Part shown: positions 27,286 to 36,338 of the stretch, one piece after another
Layout of the letters: each line of letters begins with the position of its first letter
How positions within the stretch are numbered: the stretch's first letter is position 1
Source: Acetobacter estunensis
GTDB lineage: Bacteria > Pseudomonadota > Alphaproteobacteria > Acetobacterales > Acetobacteraceae
Length of the DNA: 64,000 nt
Direction: 5' to 3'
Assembly (NCBI RefSeq): GCF_019083805.1
Contig: NZ_JAHRDV010000001.1
Span: 62,001 to 126,000, forward strand
The notes under the pieces: generated by a model
Database searches by the model: none
Told to the model about the DNA's origin: nothing
Seen by the model: the letters and a program-made list of their open reading frames with translations, nothing else
Made by a program: the position numbers and the translations under genes

Positions 27286-28290
27286 ATGCGACTGATGACA
27301 GGACGCCATGCACCATTCTGTTATGGGATGGCTCAGGACAACAGTTTTTATTCCTTCGATGCCCAAGCGGGACGCAATGCGGTCGTCCTCCTTGCAGGCC
27401 ACCTCTCGGCCAGCACGATCACTCCGTTCTGCGAAGCATTCTCCGATGCCTCTTCCCTGTTTGCTCGGCATGACACCGACATCGTGCTGCTCGTTGGGAG
27501 CACAAGTCCGCATGTTCCGGAATTTCTTGCTCTAAGCTTCCTTGGTGTCACGACTGTTTTCTGTATGGAAGAGTTCTTCGCGCATTATGGTTTCTCCAAT
27601 GATATGCCCGAATCTTTCGTGATGGACCGTGCAGGGAGAATCATCACCGCACTCGATATGACGTCCCCAGCAACATGCGTCACCCATGCTGAGAATGTAT
27701 TGGCCGCGCTTATCAGTGAAGAGCGACGTGAAGTCGGACTCCCTGCCCCTCTTCTTCTGGTCCCGCATGTATTCGATACGGCTTTCTGCCGTGATCTGAT
27801 CGATATTTTCGAACGCTCACCGCACACACAAGGCGGAATGGCCAGTACCGGAATGGATGGCAAACCGGTACATCGTATCGATGAGAACAAGAAGAAACGC
27901 ACCGATTTCCTCGTGCCACCCGATAGCGATCTGGCGGGGCAAATCCTTGAACGTCTCGATGCCTCCTGTGTGCCGGAAATCAAAAAGGCCTTTCAGTTCG
28001 AGGCACAGCATGTCGATCGTCTCGTGTTGGCGCGTTATGACGCTCCCGGCGGCCATTTCCTCCGCCATCGTGACAATCTGGCGCCAGCGGTCATGTTCAG
28101 GAAGTTTGCCCTCTCATTGAATCTCAATACATCTGAATACGATGGAGGATCCCTGACATTCCCTGAATATAACGATCATTATTATAAACCACAGACCGGA
28201 GCAGCCATTATATTCTCGGCATCCCTTCTGCATGAAGCAACGCCGGTTACACGGGGGAGCCGTTACTGCCTTCTGACGTTCTTCCATTGA
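27286..28290 (+). CDS. 2-oxoglutarate/Fe(II) dioxygenase fused to a thioredoxin-like N-terminal domain
   Basis: The C-terminal half (about 155-334) is a prolyl-4-hydroxylase/PKHD-type dioxygenase: the iron ligands are H261 and D263 in LRHRDN and H316 in SLLHEATPV, with R326 in GSRYCLLTFF as the 2-oxoglutarate anchor. The N-terminal 15-125 region (SFYSFDAQAGRNAVVLLAGHL, DTDIVLLVGS, ESFVMDRAGRIITALD) looks like a peroxiredoxin/redoxin fold. A single Cys49 in TPFC could be peroxidatic, but the usual Pro is missing. Substrate is unknown. The start is uncertain: ATGs at 27295 and 27328 are alternatives, and GGAG at 27280 best suits 27295. Confidence 0.8.
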   Translation: MRLMTGRHAPFCYGMAQDNSFYSFDAQAGRNAVVLLAGHLSASTITPFCEAFSDASSLFARHDTDIVLLVGSTSPHVPEFLALSFLGVTTVFCMEEFFAHYGFSNDMPESFVMDRAGRIITALDMTSPATCVTHAENVLAALISEERREVGLPAPLLLVPHVFDTAFCRDLIDIFERSPHTQGGMASTGMDGKPVHRIDENKKKRTDFLVPPDSDLAGQILERLDASCVPEIKKAFQFEAQHVDRLVLARYDAPGGHFLRHRDNLAPAVMFRKFALSLNLNTSEYDGGSLTFPEYNDHYYKPQTGAAIIFSASLLHEATPVTRGSRYCLLTFFH

Positions 28291-28363
28291 GTCATTCCAT
28301 GGACAACGACAAGACGACAGTCATCGTGGCCACAAAAGACTCAAGATGTTTGTCCCATCGTAT

Positions 28364-28864
28364 TTATGGGCTCAACTCCAGACCACCTTCCTCAAACGAA
28401 ACCATTTCCTGAGCCGGCCCGCAGAGCGTATGCCCATCAAACCCCACACGCAGGCGGCTCTGCCCCCAGCCCACAACCGCCCGCGACGGTGAGACGCATC
28501 GACCGCGCCCGTAAACATCACCGGAAACCCAGTAAAGCGAAGCTCGCCATGTGGAATGCGGAGCCATCACGACAGTCTGGGAAAGATCGACGCGGGCCTT
28601 ACGCTCTCCCTTGGCAAGCAAGCGCCCTTGCGCGTCCTCAAGACGGATGACGGGATAACGGAGCAAGGAACACGGTGCGTCTCCATGATTGGTAAAAACA
28701 AGCCATGTTCCACTGTGTGACATGCCGTCGAATTCCCCTTGTCCCCCATTGAGGTGCAGGGAAAGATCGGCCGGGCGGCAAGTCTTGTCCTGTGTTGCGG
28801 CCCAGACCGGCCGAACAAAAGCCACAGCCAGAAGTAAGCCTGTCAGGAGCTTTCCTCCCCGCAT
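28364..28864 (-). CDS. secreted DUF4232 domain protein
   Basis: The 166-residue product has a signal peptide (hydrophobic 6-20, cleavage near VWAAT) and a DUF4232-like beta domain: CRPADLSLHL at the start, LVFTNHGDAPCSLLRYPVIRLED in the middle and a terminal LCGPAQEMVSFEE. Two disulfides are possible from the four conserved cysteines. The function of this family is not established. The ATG at 28864 has AAGGAG nine bases upstream, which is better than the upstream ATG at 28924. The next gene on the same strand, ending at 28943, is also a small secreted protein. Confidence 0.75.
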   Translation of the reverse strand: MRGGKLLTGLLLAVAFVRPVWAATQDKTCRPADLSLHLNGGQGEFDGMSHSGTWLVFTNHGDAPCSLLRYPVIRLEDAQGRLLAKGERKARVDLSQTVVMAPHSTWRASLYWVSGDVYGRGRCVSPSRAVVGWGQSRLRVGFDGHTLCGPAQEMVSFEEGGLELSP

Positions 28865-28942
28865 GTTGGCTGTCTCCTTGCTGTGCCTGTGCAGGAAACG
28901 GTTGAGCCGGCAGAGCAGTTGCATCGTGAGAAGCTTCCTGGC

Positions 28943-29308
28943 TCATGGCACGATCCAGCGATGCGTGAGACCGATGGCGTGCATGATGTCGCTGCTTTTC
29001 GTATGCGGCGCTGCGTCACATCCTTCGAAAAATTCATCGATGATCGGGTAATGGTCGTACTGGATATGAAACGGAGGAATATCTCCCGCCGCCATTAGCC
29101 CATTCCACCAGCGTTGGTTGGCAAGTGCCGCTTCAAAAGTGCTCGGAGGATAATCCTTAAGGGCACGAGCGACGTTTTCACATGGTCCATCGAAAGGAAC
29201 ATGCAGCCTTTCCAGATTAACCGCAGACTGAGCCTGACCAGGAGAGGGCGCCAGCCAGACCAGCGTGACCGTCAGCGCCATAAGACCCAATATTTTCGTT
29301 CGTCTCAT
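28943..29308 (-). CDS. small secreted protein of unknown function
   Basis: A 121-residue product begins MRRTKILGLM with a hydrophobic leader ending near GQAQS, so it is probably periplasmic. The mature part has two cysteines (PFDGPCENVA, EFFEGCDAAPH) and aromatic-rich segments QRWWNGLM and FHIQYDHYP. The frame is open to 29677, but the upstream part is Arg-rich and has no leader, and it runs opposite the transporter gene; GGAGA before 29308 supports the short form. I recognise no family. Confidence 0.6.
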   Translation of the reverse strand: MRRTKILGLMALTVTLVWLAPSPGQAQSAVNLERLHVPFDGPCENVARALKDYPPSTFEAALANQRWWNGLMAAGDIPPFHIQYDHYPIIDEFFEGCDAAPHTKSSDIMHAIGLTHRWIVP

Positions 29309-29483
29309 CTTCTCCAAACAGATTGCACAATCCGGTAAATCCTTCGCGAAGATGAGAGCGCTGCCAACCCACCGTCCCACTTGGAAAAAAAACGGACCCG
29401 TCCTACGACGAAAGACCATCGGATGCGTTCTTTCTTCATGGAACGATGTTCCACCTCTTTTGCCCTTTCGTCCGGACCCCCGC

Positions 29484-30590
29484 ATGTCGTCAGAACGCGT
29501 TCCCCGTGTAATCCTCCCTGCAACAGCGGAGACCACCGACTCCTCCATCGGCAGTATTGCCCGCCTTCTTCGCCTTACGCTTCTCGTTGCCATCACCATG
29601 CTGTCGATCTGGCTGATCGGCGATGTCATCATGGTCGTGTTTGCCGCCGCCCTGTTCGCCGTCATCCTGCATGGCATGGCACGGGCGGTTCACCGTCGCA
29701 CCGGCATTTCCAACGGCATCGCGCTGGTCATCGTCTGCGTGCTTCTGGTCGCCATCGTGGTGGGCATCAGTTGGACGAGTGGATCGGACATCGTAGCGCA
29801 GGCCGCCCGCCTGAAGGATGCGCTGACGACACAGGTCATAGCCCTGCGCAACCAGCTCGAAGCATGGCCACAGGGGAAAATCCTGCTGGACTACCTGCCC
29901 GCTTCCCTCGGTGGAAATGGCGGCGGTTCGAGCAACAGCGGCGGGCTGATGTCACTGGGTTCACGCATTGCGGGGTCCATGACCGGATTCCTTGGTTCGG
30001 CCTTCGGCGTGCTGGGCACCATGGCCGTGGTACTGATCGCGGGGCTGTATTTTGCGGCTTCCCCGGCGCTTTACGCCAACGGCATGCTTCGCCTCGTCCC
30101 GCACAAATGGCGGGGCAAAGGGCGTGAAGTGATGCTGGTGGCCGCCGATACGCTCTGGGCATGGGTCGTGGGACAGGCTTTGGATATGGCCGTGGTCGGC
30201 ATCCTCTCGGGCGTGGGCCTGTGGATCATCGGTGTGCCGCTCGCGCTTTCGCTCGGCTTCCTTGCCGCGCTCTGCAATTTCATTCCCTATATCGGCGCCA
30301 TTCTCGGAGCCATTCCCGCATGTCTTCTGGCACTCTCACTAGGATTGCGCGAAACCGCGATGGTGGCGGCCCTCTACACAGTGGTGCAGTTCTTCGAGGG
30401 CAACGTCATGGCTCCCCTCATCCAGCGCAAGGCCGTGTCCATGCCGCCGGGTGTGACCGTCCTCTCCCAGACGTTCTTCGGCGGCATCTTCGGTGCGCCG
30501 GGGCTGATCCTTGCATCTCCGCTCACAGCCATGCTGCTTGCCGTGGGAGACCGCCTGACCCCGAAACTGGATGATGATGAACGTATCTAA
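29484..30590 (+). CDS. AI-2E family transporter (PerM/YdiK-like membrane protein)
   Basis: The 368-residue product has about seven to eight membrane helices and typical PerM-family landmarks: GDVIMVVFAAALFAVILHG, the region after residue 75 with a soluble coiled segment, then PLALSLGFLAALCNFIPYIGAILGA and NVMAPLIQRKAVSMPPGV near the C-terminus. Members export or import small molecules (AI-2, Na+/H+) but most are uncharacterised, so no substrate is claimed. The start at 29484 lacks a good ribosome site; the frame is open further upstream to 29265. Its last 20 bases overlap the following lipoprotein gene. Confidence 0.85.
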   Translation: MSSERVPRVILPATAETTDSSIGSIARLLRLTLLVAITMLSIWLIGDVIMVVFAAALFAVILHGMARAVHRRTGISNGIALVIVCVLLVAIVVGISWTSGSDIVAQAARLKDALTTQVIALRNQLEAWPQGKILLDYLPASLGGNGGGSSNSGGLMSLGSRIAGSMTGFLGSAFGVLGTMAVVLIAGLYFAASPALYANGMLRLVPHKWRGKGREVMLVAADTLWAWVVGQALDMAVVGILSGVGLWIIGVPLALSLGFLAALCNFIPYIGAILGAIPACLLALSLGLRETAMVAALYTVVQFFEGNVMAPLIQRKAVSMPPGVTVLSQTFFGGIFGAPGLILASPLTAMLLAVGDRLTPKLDDDERI

Positions 30591-31056
30591 ATCGCGCACC
30601 CGCAAGCGGTGGGCCTGCCTGCTCGCTGCTCTGTCCGTTCTTTCCGGCTGTTCTTTTTACAATAAGGCCGAGAAGCGAATGTGTGCGCGCAGAACGCCAG
30701 ATCCATATCTTTTGCGCCAGTCGGACATGGCCGATTTCATGGCGCAATGTGGCCTGACAAACTACGCTGACGCCAGTGGAAAGGTGCATCTGCACTATCT
30801 GCCGCCCCGAGGAGACGGCACAATTCCCGTCGAAGCCAATGCGGCCTTCGCCGTGAGCGAACCGGGCGGCGCGCATGGCCGCGTGTGGTATCTCTGCATG
30901 CCAGTGCCCAAACTTGTGTCAGCCTCCTCCCCAACCGGCACACCCACCATCACCACGACAGAAGCGGTCTGCCGCTATGCCGGATCGGGCATGAACCGCA
31001 CGAGTCTTGTGCAGGATGCCGACGATGCGCGGACCCATGATCCGCGCAACTGGTGA
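30571..31056 (+). CDS. lipoprotein of unknown function
   Basis: The 161-residue product has a lipoprotein signal peptide with lipobox LSGC (Cys at 27). The mature part contains several cysteines (MCARRTPD, MAQCGLTNY, YLCMPVP, AVCRYAG), so disulfides in the periplasm are likely. No family is recognised. The start overlaps the preceding transporter gene by 20 bases and three ATG codons stand in a row there, so the exact start is open. It is probably co-transcribed with the transporter and def. Confidence 0.6.
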   Translation: MMMNVSKSRTRKRWACLLAALSVLSGCSFYNKAEKRMCARRTPDPYLLRQSDMADFMAQCGLTNYADASGKVHLHYLPPRGDGTIPVEANAAFAVSEPGGAHGRVWYLCMPVPKLVSASSPTGTPTITTTEAVCRYAGSGMNRTSLVQDADDARTHDPRNW

Positions 31057-31121
31057 AATGTGTCATCACCGAGCCCTCGCAACACTGGCAAAACCCGATC
31101 GTGAACGCTAAATGCTCCCCT

Positions 31122-31673
31122 ATGAACGACCTCGACTATTCCCGCGCCTCGGCTGAGGCCGCCCCCACTCCGATCGTGATCGCTCCGCAGCCGGTGCTTC
31201 GCCAGACGGCACGGCTCGTAAAGCCCGAGGACATGAAGGCGCTTCAGGCCACCCTGCCCGGCATGTTCGCGGCCATGTATCAGGCGCCCGGCATCGGTCT
31301 GGCCGCGCCGCAGGTGGGCATCAGCCAGCGCTATGTTCTGGTCGATCTGGGTGAGGAAGAGGAGCGCCAGCCCATGGTGCTCATCAACCCCGAAATCCTC
31401 ACGGAAAGCGAAGTGCTGACCCCGCGTGAGGAAGGTTGCCTGTCGCTGCCCAACCAGTATGCGGAAGTGGTGCGCCCCGAAGCCGTGCGCGTGCGCTACA
31501 CCAGTGTAACGGGTGAAACCTGTGAACGGGAGGTCGATGGGCTACTCGCCACCTGCATCCAGCACGAGATCGACCATCTGGACGGCATTCTGTTCGTGGA
31601 TCATCTCTCCACATTGCGGCGCAATATGATCATGCGCCGTCTTGCGAAAGAGCAGAAACTGAAACGGCATTAA
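31122..31673 (+). CDS. def: peptide deformylase
   Basis: Def removes the formyl group from N-terminal formyl-methionine of new proteins; it is a cytoplasmic Fe/Zn metalloenzyme. All three motifs are present in the 183-residue product: GIGLAAPQVG (about 56-65), EEGCLSLP with the metal Cys (about 104-111) and QHEIDHLDG with the two metal His residues (about 146-154). The ATG at 31122 gives a normal length; the frame is open to 31053, overlapping the lipoprotein gene. def is followed by fmt and truA, the usual pairing of deformylase and formyltransferase. Confidence 0.96.
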   Translation: MNDLDYSRASAEAAPTPIVIAPQPVLRQTARLVKPEDMKALQATLPGMFAAMYQAPGIGLAAPQVGISQRYVLVDLGEEEERQPMVLINPEILTESEVLTPREEGCLSLPNQYAEVVRPEAVRVRYTSVTGETCEREVDGLLATCIQHEIDHLDGILFVDHLSTLRRNMIMRRLAKEQKLKRH

Positions 31674-31724
31674 GCCCGGTCTTTTCTGCCTGTCCGTATT
31701 CTGATCTGCCGGAGAGCCGGACCT

Positions 31725-32642
31725 ATGCGCCTAGCCTTCATGGGGACGCCCGATTTCGCCGTGCCGGCCCTCTTCGCCCTGCACGAAGCGGGCCACGAGA
31801 TTGTGGCTGTCTATACGCAACCGCCTCGTCCCGCCGGACGCGGCAAGGCCGTGCGCCCTTCCGCCGTCCAGCAGGCGGCCGAATCTCTGGGAATCGAGGT
31901 CCGCTGTCCCATCAAACTGCGCAACAACGCGCAAGAACAGGCGGCCTTCCGCGCACTCGATCTCGATGCGGCCGTAGTCGCGGCTTATGGGCTGATCCTG
32001 CCCGCCCCCATGCTGGAAGCCCCGCGCATGGGATGCCTGAACATTCACGCCAGCCTTCTTCCCCGCTGGCGTGGCGCGTCTCCTATCCAGAGCGCCATTC
32101 TGGCCGGTGATACGGAAAGCGGCGTAACCATCATGCAGATGGATGTGGGGCTGGACACCGGTGCGATGCTGGCATCCGTCAACATTCCCATCACGCCCGT
32201 CACCACGGCCAGCACCCTTCATGACGAACTTGCAGCTTTGGGTGCAAAAATGATCGTGGACGTGCTGGAACAGCGGCCGCCTGCGGTGCCGCAACCGGAA
32301 ACCGGGGTCACCTATGCCGAACGCCTGACGAAAGAGGATGGCCACATCGACTGGAGCCAGCCAGCGAACCACATAGACCGGCAGGTCCGCGCGCTCACAC
32401 CGTGGCCCGGCACCTTCACGACACTGGATGGCGTGACACTCAAGATTGGCGGCGTCGAGATCGTGGCCAGTGAACTCTCCGGCACGCCCGGACAGGTGCT
32501 GGACGATGCTTTGACCATTGCCTGTGGAAGCGGCTCAGCGCTGCGGATCACCCGACTCCAGCGTCCCGGACGCGGCATGATGGACACGAACGCTTTCCTG
32601 CGCGGTCAGCCCATTGCGCCGGGCACTCGTCTGGGATCATGA
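31725..32642 (+). CDS. fmt: methionyl-tRNA formyltransferase
   Basis: Fmt formylates initiator Met-tRNA using 10-formyl-tetrahydrofolate. The 305-residue protein starts MRLAFMGTPDFAVPAL, has the catalytic Asn-His region LNIHASLLPRWRGASPIQ (about 105-122), the catalytic Asp in MQMDVGLDTGAML, and the C-terminal OB-like domain. GGAGAG stands before the ATG. It lies between def and truA; the truA start overlaps its stop as ATGA. Confidence 0.97.
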   Translation: MRLAFMGTPDFAVPALFALHEAGHEIVAVYTQPPRPAGRGKAVRPSAVQQAAESLGIEVRCPIKLRNNAQEQAAFRALDLDAAVVAAYGLILPAPMLEAPRMGCLNIHASLLPRWRGASPIQSAILAGDTESGVTIMQMDVGLDTGAMLASVNIPITPVTTASTLHDELAALGAKMIVDVLEQRPPAVPQPETGVTYAERLTKEDGHIDWSQPANHIDRQVRALTPWPGTFTTLDGVTLKIGGVEIVASELSGTPGQVLDDALTIACGSGSALRITRLQRPGRGMMDTNAFLRGQPIAPGTRLGS

Positions 32643-33457
32643 GCGAGGCTTATCCGTGGCATGCCGACAGCCACGCGGCCGAGGACCGGCAGCGTTGGGC
32701 GGTAAAGATCGAATATGACGGGCGCGGCCTGGTCGGCTGGCAACGCCAGAAAAACGGTCTCTCGGTTCAGGAACTGCTCGAAGACGCGGCCCAACGCCTT
32801 GCAGGTGGGCGGAAAGTGCCCAGTATCACGGCGGGACGCACGGATGCCCGCGTGCATGCTACCGGACAGGTCGCTCATCTCGATTTTCCGGCGGACATGC
32901 CGCTGAACGGGCGTTCTGTCCGCGACGGTCTAGGCTATCACCTCAAACCGCATCCCGTGGTGGTGCTTTCGGCCGCGCCCGTCGCCCCCACATGGAGCGC
33001 GCGTTTCTCCGCCGTGCGTCGCCGTTACCGCTATCGCATTCTGAATCGCGCCAGCCGCCCAGGTCTGGAGGCCGATCGGGTCTGGCATGTCCGGTATCCG
33101 CTGGATATCGCAGCCATGAACGAAGCGGCCCGCCTGCTGCTGGGACAGCACGATTTTTCAACCTTCCGCGCGGCCGCATGTCAGGCAAACAGCCCCATTC
33201 GCACACTGGACCGGCTGGAACTGGTGCGCGAGGGAGAACTGATCCATGTCGAGGTGGAAGCCCGCTCCTTCCTGCACCATCAGGTGCGCAACCTCGTGGG
33301 AACGCTTCAACTCGTGGGATGCGGCCGATGGACACCCGAACAGGTGCAAGCGGCCCTTGAAGCGCGAGACCGGCGCGCGGGAGGTCCCACGGCACCCGCC
33401 GAAGGGCTGTATCTTGTGGGAGTGGATTATGACCCCGATCCCTTCGAACGCCTCTGA
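32639..33457 (+). CDS. truA: tRNA pseudouridine(38-40) synthase
   Basis: TruA converts uridines at positions 38-40 in the anticodon arm to pseudouridine. The 272-residue protein has the catalytic Asp in TAGRTDARVHATGQVAH (about 64-80), the YRYRILNR segment, and FLHHQVRNLVGTL near the C-terminus, all family hallmarks. It is coupled to fmt by the ATGA overlap. A 148-bp gap with a doubtful 59-codon frame (about 33429-33608) precedes hpnN. Confidence 0.96.
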   Translation: MSEAYPWHADSHAAEDRQRWAVKIEYDGRGLVGWQRQKNGLSVQELLEDAAQRLAGGRKVPSITAGRTDARVHATGQVAHLDFPADMPLNGRSVRDGLGYHLKPHPVVVLSAAPVAPTWSARFSAVRRRYRYRILNRASRPGLEADRVWHVRYPLDIAAMNEAARLLLGQHDFSTFRAAACQANSPIRTLDRLELVREGELIHVEVEARSFLHHQVRNLVGTLQLVGCGRWTPEQVQAALEARDRRAGGPTAPAEGLYLVGVDYDPDPFERL

Positions 33458-33604
33458 TCTGGAGGATCTCAACCCGTTCGCGCTCTTGCGCCAAAAGGCG
33501 GCTTGCGCCAAACCGAGCCTTTCCTTCCGAGCGACGGGAAATGCCCGCACTGACGGACCCGTCGCTCCTGATGCCGCCAACGGCAGGGGTCTGAAGATTC
33601 TCTC

Positions 33605-36199
33605 ATGATTTCCACGATCATCGGTCGGTTCATCGTCCTGTGCGCCAAGCGCGCGTGGCTGGTTGTTGCCATTTTCATGACTCTGGCCGCCGCCGCCGTA
33701 TGGGTAAGTTCGACGCATCTTGGCGTGACCACGGACACAGACAAGATGCTGTCCGACAAGCTGGCCTGGAAGCAGCGCTCCGACATGATGGGGCGGCTTT
33801 TTCCGCAGAAGGACAACCTTCTCGTGGCCGTGATCGAGGCGGACCTGCCTGAGGAAGGCCGCGCGACCGCCCGTGCTCTGGCGGCCAAGCTCTCAGCCGA
33901 TCACGAACATTTCAACTACGTCCGCCTCCCCGATGATGACCCTTATCTCAACCGCAATGGATTGATGTTCCTCGATCCGAAGCTGCTGGCCAAGGTGCTC
34001 GATGACACGGTGGCCGCCCAGCCTTTCCTCGGCGCACTGGCGGCGGACCCATCCGCGCGCGGACTGTTCGATTCACTGGGATTGATTGCTCAGGGGATCC
34101 AGCACGGTCAGGCCAATCTGAGCGGTTTTCAGACAGCCCTGAACGGTTTTGCCGATAATCTGGAAGCAGCGGCCAACGGGCACCCGACACCTCTTTCATG
34201 GCAGCGGCTTCTGGCCGGCAGCCTGACGGACCTCGCCGGGCGCTACCAGTATGTCATGACGCAGCCCAAGCTGGATTACGGCTCTTTCCAGCCGGGTGGC
34301 GCGGCCACGAGCGCGATGCAGGCCGCGTCAAAAGATCTGGAATTCGTGAAATCCGGCAACGCGCACGTCTACCTGACGGGTGAAGTCAAGATCGCTGACG
34401 AAGAGTTCGCCACCGTTGCCGATGGCATGGTGACGGGCCTTCTGGGCTCTCTGGTTCTTGTGACGGTCTGGCTGACGCTGGCCGTCCACACGTGGCGCGT
34501 TATTATTCCCATCGTGATCACGCTCGTCACCGGCCTGCTGTTCACCACGGGCTTCGCCGCCATTGCGGTGGGTACGCTCAACCTCATCTCGGTTGCGTTT
34601 GCCATTCTGTTCGTTGGCATTGCCGTGGATTTCGCCATCCAGTTCTCGGTCCGCTTTCTCGGCCAGCATCCCACGCAAATCGGTGAGGCCGGACTGGAAG
34701 AGGCTCTCTTCCAGACGGGAGAAGAGACGGGCCATCAGATTCTGGTCGCGGCTCTCGCCACAGCCGCGGGCTTTCTGGCCTTCACGCCAACGGCCTTCCT
34801 CGGCGTGGCCGAACTGGGTGAAATCGCGGGCATTGGCATGATGGTGGCGTTCGTCTGCACCATTGCCCTGCTCCCTGCCCTGCTTCGGATTTTCCGCCCT
34901 GCGGTCGATCACCCTCGCACGGGCTATCTGTTCATGAAGCCAGTGGATCAGACCATTCGCCGTTGGCGCAAGCCGCTGCTCGGCCTGTTCGCACTGATCG
35001 CCATCGCAGGCATGGCTCTCATTCCCAGTCTGAAATTCGATGGAGATCCGCTGCACACCAAGGATCCCAAATCCGAAGGCATGCGGACGCTGCATCTGCT
35101 GATGGCTAATCCGGTCTCCTCGCCTTACAGCGCGGAATATCTGGCCCCCAATCTCGATGCGGCGAAAGTCATGGCGGACAAGGCCGCCAAGCTTCCGGGC
35201 GTGCATGACGCAATGTGGCTTGGCTCCTACGTGCCGACCGATCAGGACACCAAGCTCGCCCTGATTCAGGACGCCGCCCAGATCCTGCTGCCCACTCTCA
35301 TCGTCCCGTCCGTAAAGCCCGCGCCTGACGCCGCTGCCATCAAGGCCTCGGCTTCGGCCACGGCGACGGCTCTGGGCAGTGTGCTCACAGGCCTGGATGC
35401 GAAAGATCCTCTGCGCCGTATTCAGGCGGCCCTGAGCCGTCTGGCCACCGCATCCGATGATGTGGTTCTGAATACGAATACGGCACTGGTCCGCTTCCTG
35501 CCGATGCAGCTCGACACCCTCAAGACAGTTCTTTCGGCCACACCTGTCTCCATCAAGGAAGTGCCCGACATCATCCGGCGCGACTATCTGCTTCCCGATG
35601 GGCGGGCGCTCGTGGAGATCCATCCCTCCGGACTGATGTCGAACAATGATGCGCTGCATCGGTTCGTAAAGACGGTCCAGCCGCTATCGCCCGATATGGC
35701 GGGTTCTGCGGTGGACATCGTGGAGAGCGGCCGGACCATCGTGCATGCTTTCACTACGGCGGCACTGTCAGCCATCGTGATGATCGCCATCATTCTCCTT
35801 GTGGCCCTGCGCAAGGTGCTGGACATGGGGCTGGTCCTCGCGCCGTTGCTGATGTCAGCGCTGATGACCGTGATCCTGATCGTGTGCGTGCCCGAGACAT
35901 TGAACTTCGCCAACATCATTGCCCTGCCGCTGCTTCTGGGTGTGGGCGTCTCGTTCAACATCTATTTCGTGATGAACTGGCGGGCCGGTGTGAAATTCCC
36001 ACTCGCTTCCCCCACCGCGCGGGCGGTTCTGTTCTCGGCCCTGACAACCGGCACGGCTTTTGGTTCGCTGGCTCTGTCGCACCACCCCGGAACCGCCAGC
36101 ATGGGACGGCTGCTGCTGCTCTCGCTGGGCTGTACGCTGGTGGCTACACTGGTGTTCGTGCCCGCACTTTTGCCGAAACGTCCCATCGACGAGGCGTAG
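33605..36199 (+). CDS. hpnN: hopanoid transporter HpnN (RND family)
   Basis: HpnN moves hopanoids from the inner to the outer membrane. The 864-residue protein has the RND architecture: an N-terminal helix (about 17-35), a long periplasmic loop, a block of helices at about 275-440 including GIAVDFAIQFSVRF, a second loop, and a final helix block at about 720-860. It opens with MISTIIGRFIVLCAKRAW and contains TDTDKMLSDKLAWKQR, a start I associate with HpnN rather than drug-efflux RND proteins. Other hpn genes are not in the window. A terminator follows. Confidence 0.9.
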   Translation: MISTIIGRFIVLCAKRAWLVVAIFMTLAAAAVWVSSTHLGVTTDTDKMLSDKLAWKQRSDMMGRLFPQKDNLLVAVIEADLPEEGRATARALAAKLSADHEHFNYVRLPDDDPYLNRNGLMFLDPKLLAKVLDDTVAAQPFLGALAADPSARGLFDSLGLIAQGIQHGQANLSGFQTALNGFADNLEAAANGHPTPLSWQRLLAGSLTDLAGRYQYVMTQPKLDYGSFQPGGAATSAMQAASKDLEFVKSGNAHVYLTGEVKIADEEFATVADGMVTGLLGSLVLVTVWLTLAVHTWRVIIPIVITLVTGLLFTTGFAAIAVGTLNLISVAFAILFVGIAVDFAIQFSVRFLGQHPTQIGEAGLEEALFQTGEETGHQILVAALATAAGFLAFTPTAFLGVAELGEIAGIGMMVAFVCTIALLPALLRIFRPAVDHPRTGYLFMKPVDQTIRRWRKPLLGLFALIAIAGMALIPSLKFDGDPLHTKDPKSEGMRTLHLLMANPVSSPYSAEYLAPNLDAAKVMADKAAKLPGVHDAMWLGSYVPTDQDTKLALIQDAAQILLPTLIVPSVKPAPDAAAIKASASATATALGSVLTGLDAKDPLRRIQAALSRLATASDDVVLNTNTALVRFLPMQLDTLKTVLSATPVSIKEVPDIIRRDYLLPDGRALVEIHPSGLMSNNDALHRFVKTVQPLSPDMAGSAVDIVESGRTIVHAFTTAALSAIVMIAIILLVALRKVLDMGLVLAPLLMSALMTVILIVCVPETLNFANIIALPLLLGVGVSFNIYFVMNWRAGVKFPLASPTARAVLFSALTTGTAFGSLALSHHPGTASMGRLLLLSLGCTLVATLVFVPALLPKRPIDEA

Positions 36200-36224
36200 T
36201 TTCCCCCTTTTGGGCGAGCGATAG

Positions 36225-36257
36225 AAAACGCGGAAGCCAGATGGCTCCCGCGTTTTT
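36225..36257 (+). terminator. rho-independent terminator of hpnN
   Basis: AAAACGCGG pairs with CCGCGTTTT, with an inner AGCCA/TGGCT extension across one mismatch, ending in TTTTT. It lies 26 bases after the hpnN stop. Confidence 0.85.
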
Positions 36258-36265
36258 CGTGTGTA

Positions 36266-36293
36266 GTTACGTTTCCGTGATACTCAACGTAAC
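36266..36293. promoter_or_regulatory. 8-bp dyad upstream of the amber-interrupted gene
   Basis: GTTACGTT and AACGTAAC form a perfect inverted repeat with a 12-base spacer, 46 bp before the ATG at 36339. Its size and symmetry suit a TetR- or similar dimeric regulator, but no regulator gene is adjacent. Confidence 0.45.
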
Positions 36294-36312
36294 AGAAAGC
36301 GCTATGGAGTAA

Positions 36313-36329
36313 CGAAACGTATCGTTTCG
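36313..36329. promoter_or_regulatory. 7-bp palindrome overlapping the ribosome-binding region
   Basis: CGAAACG and CGTTTCG with a three-base spacer end at the GGAG ribosome site of the gene starting at 36339. It could be a second operator or an mRNA hairpin that hides the ribosome site. Confidence 0.45.
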
Positions 36330-36338
36330 GAGACCTTC

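Noticed and set aside
33429..33608. 59-codon frame between truA and hpnN ending in an ATGA overlap with hpnN
   Set aside because: It overlaps the truA end, has no ribosome site, and the sequence is low in conserved features; the overlap may be chance.
34328..35659. 443-codon open frame opposite hpnN
   Set aside because: It runs entirely antisense to a well-conserved RND transporter, is rich in Arg/Gln/His as expected for a GC-rich shadow, and has no recognisable domain.
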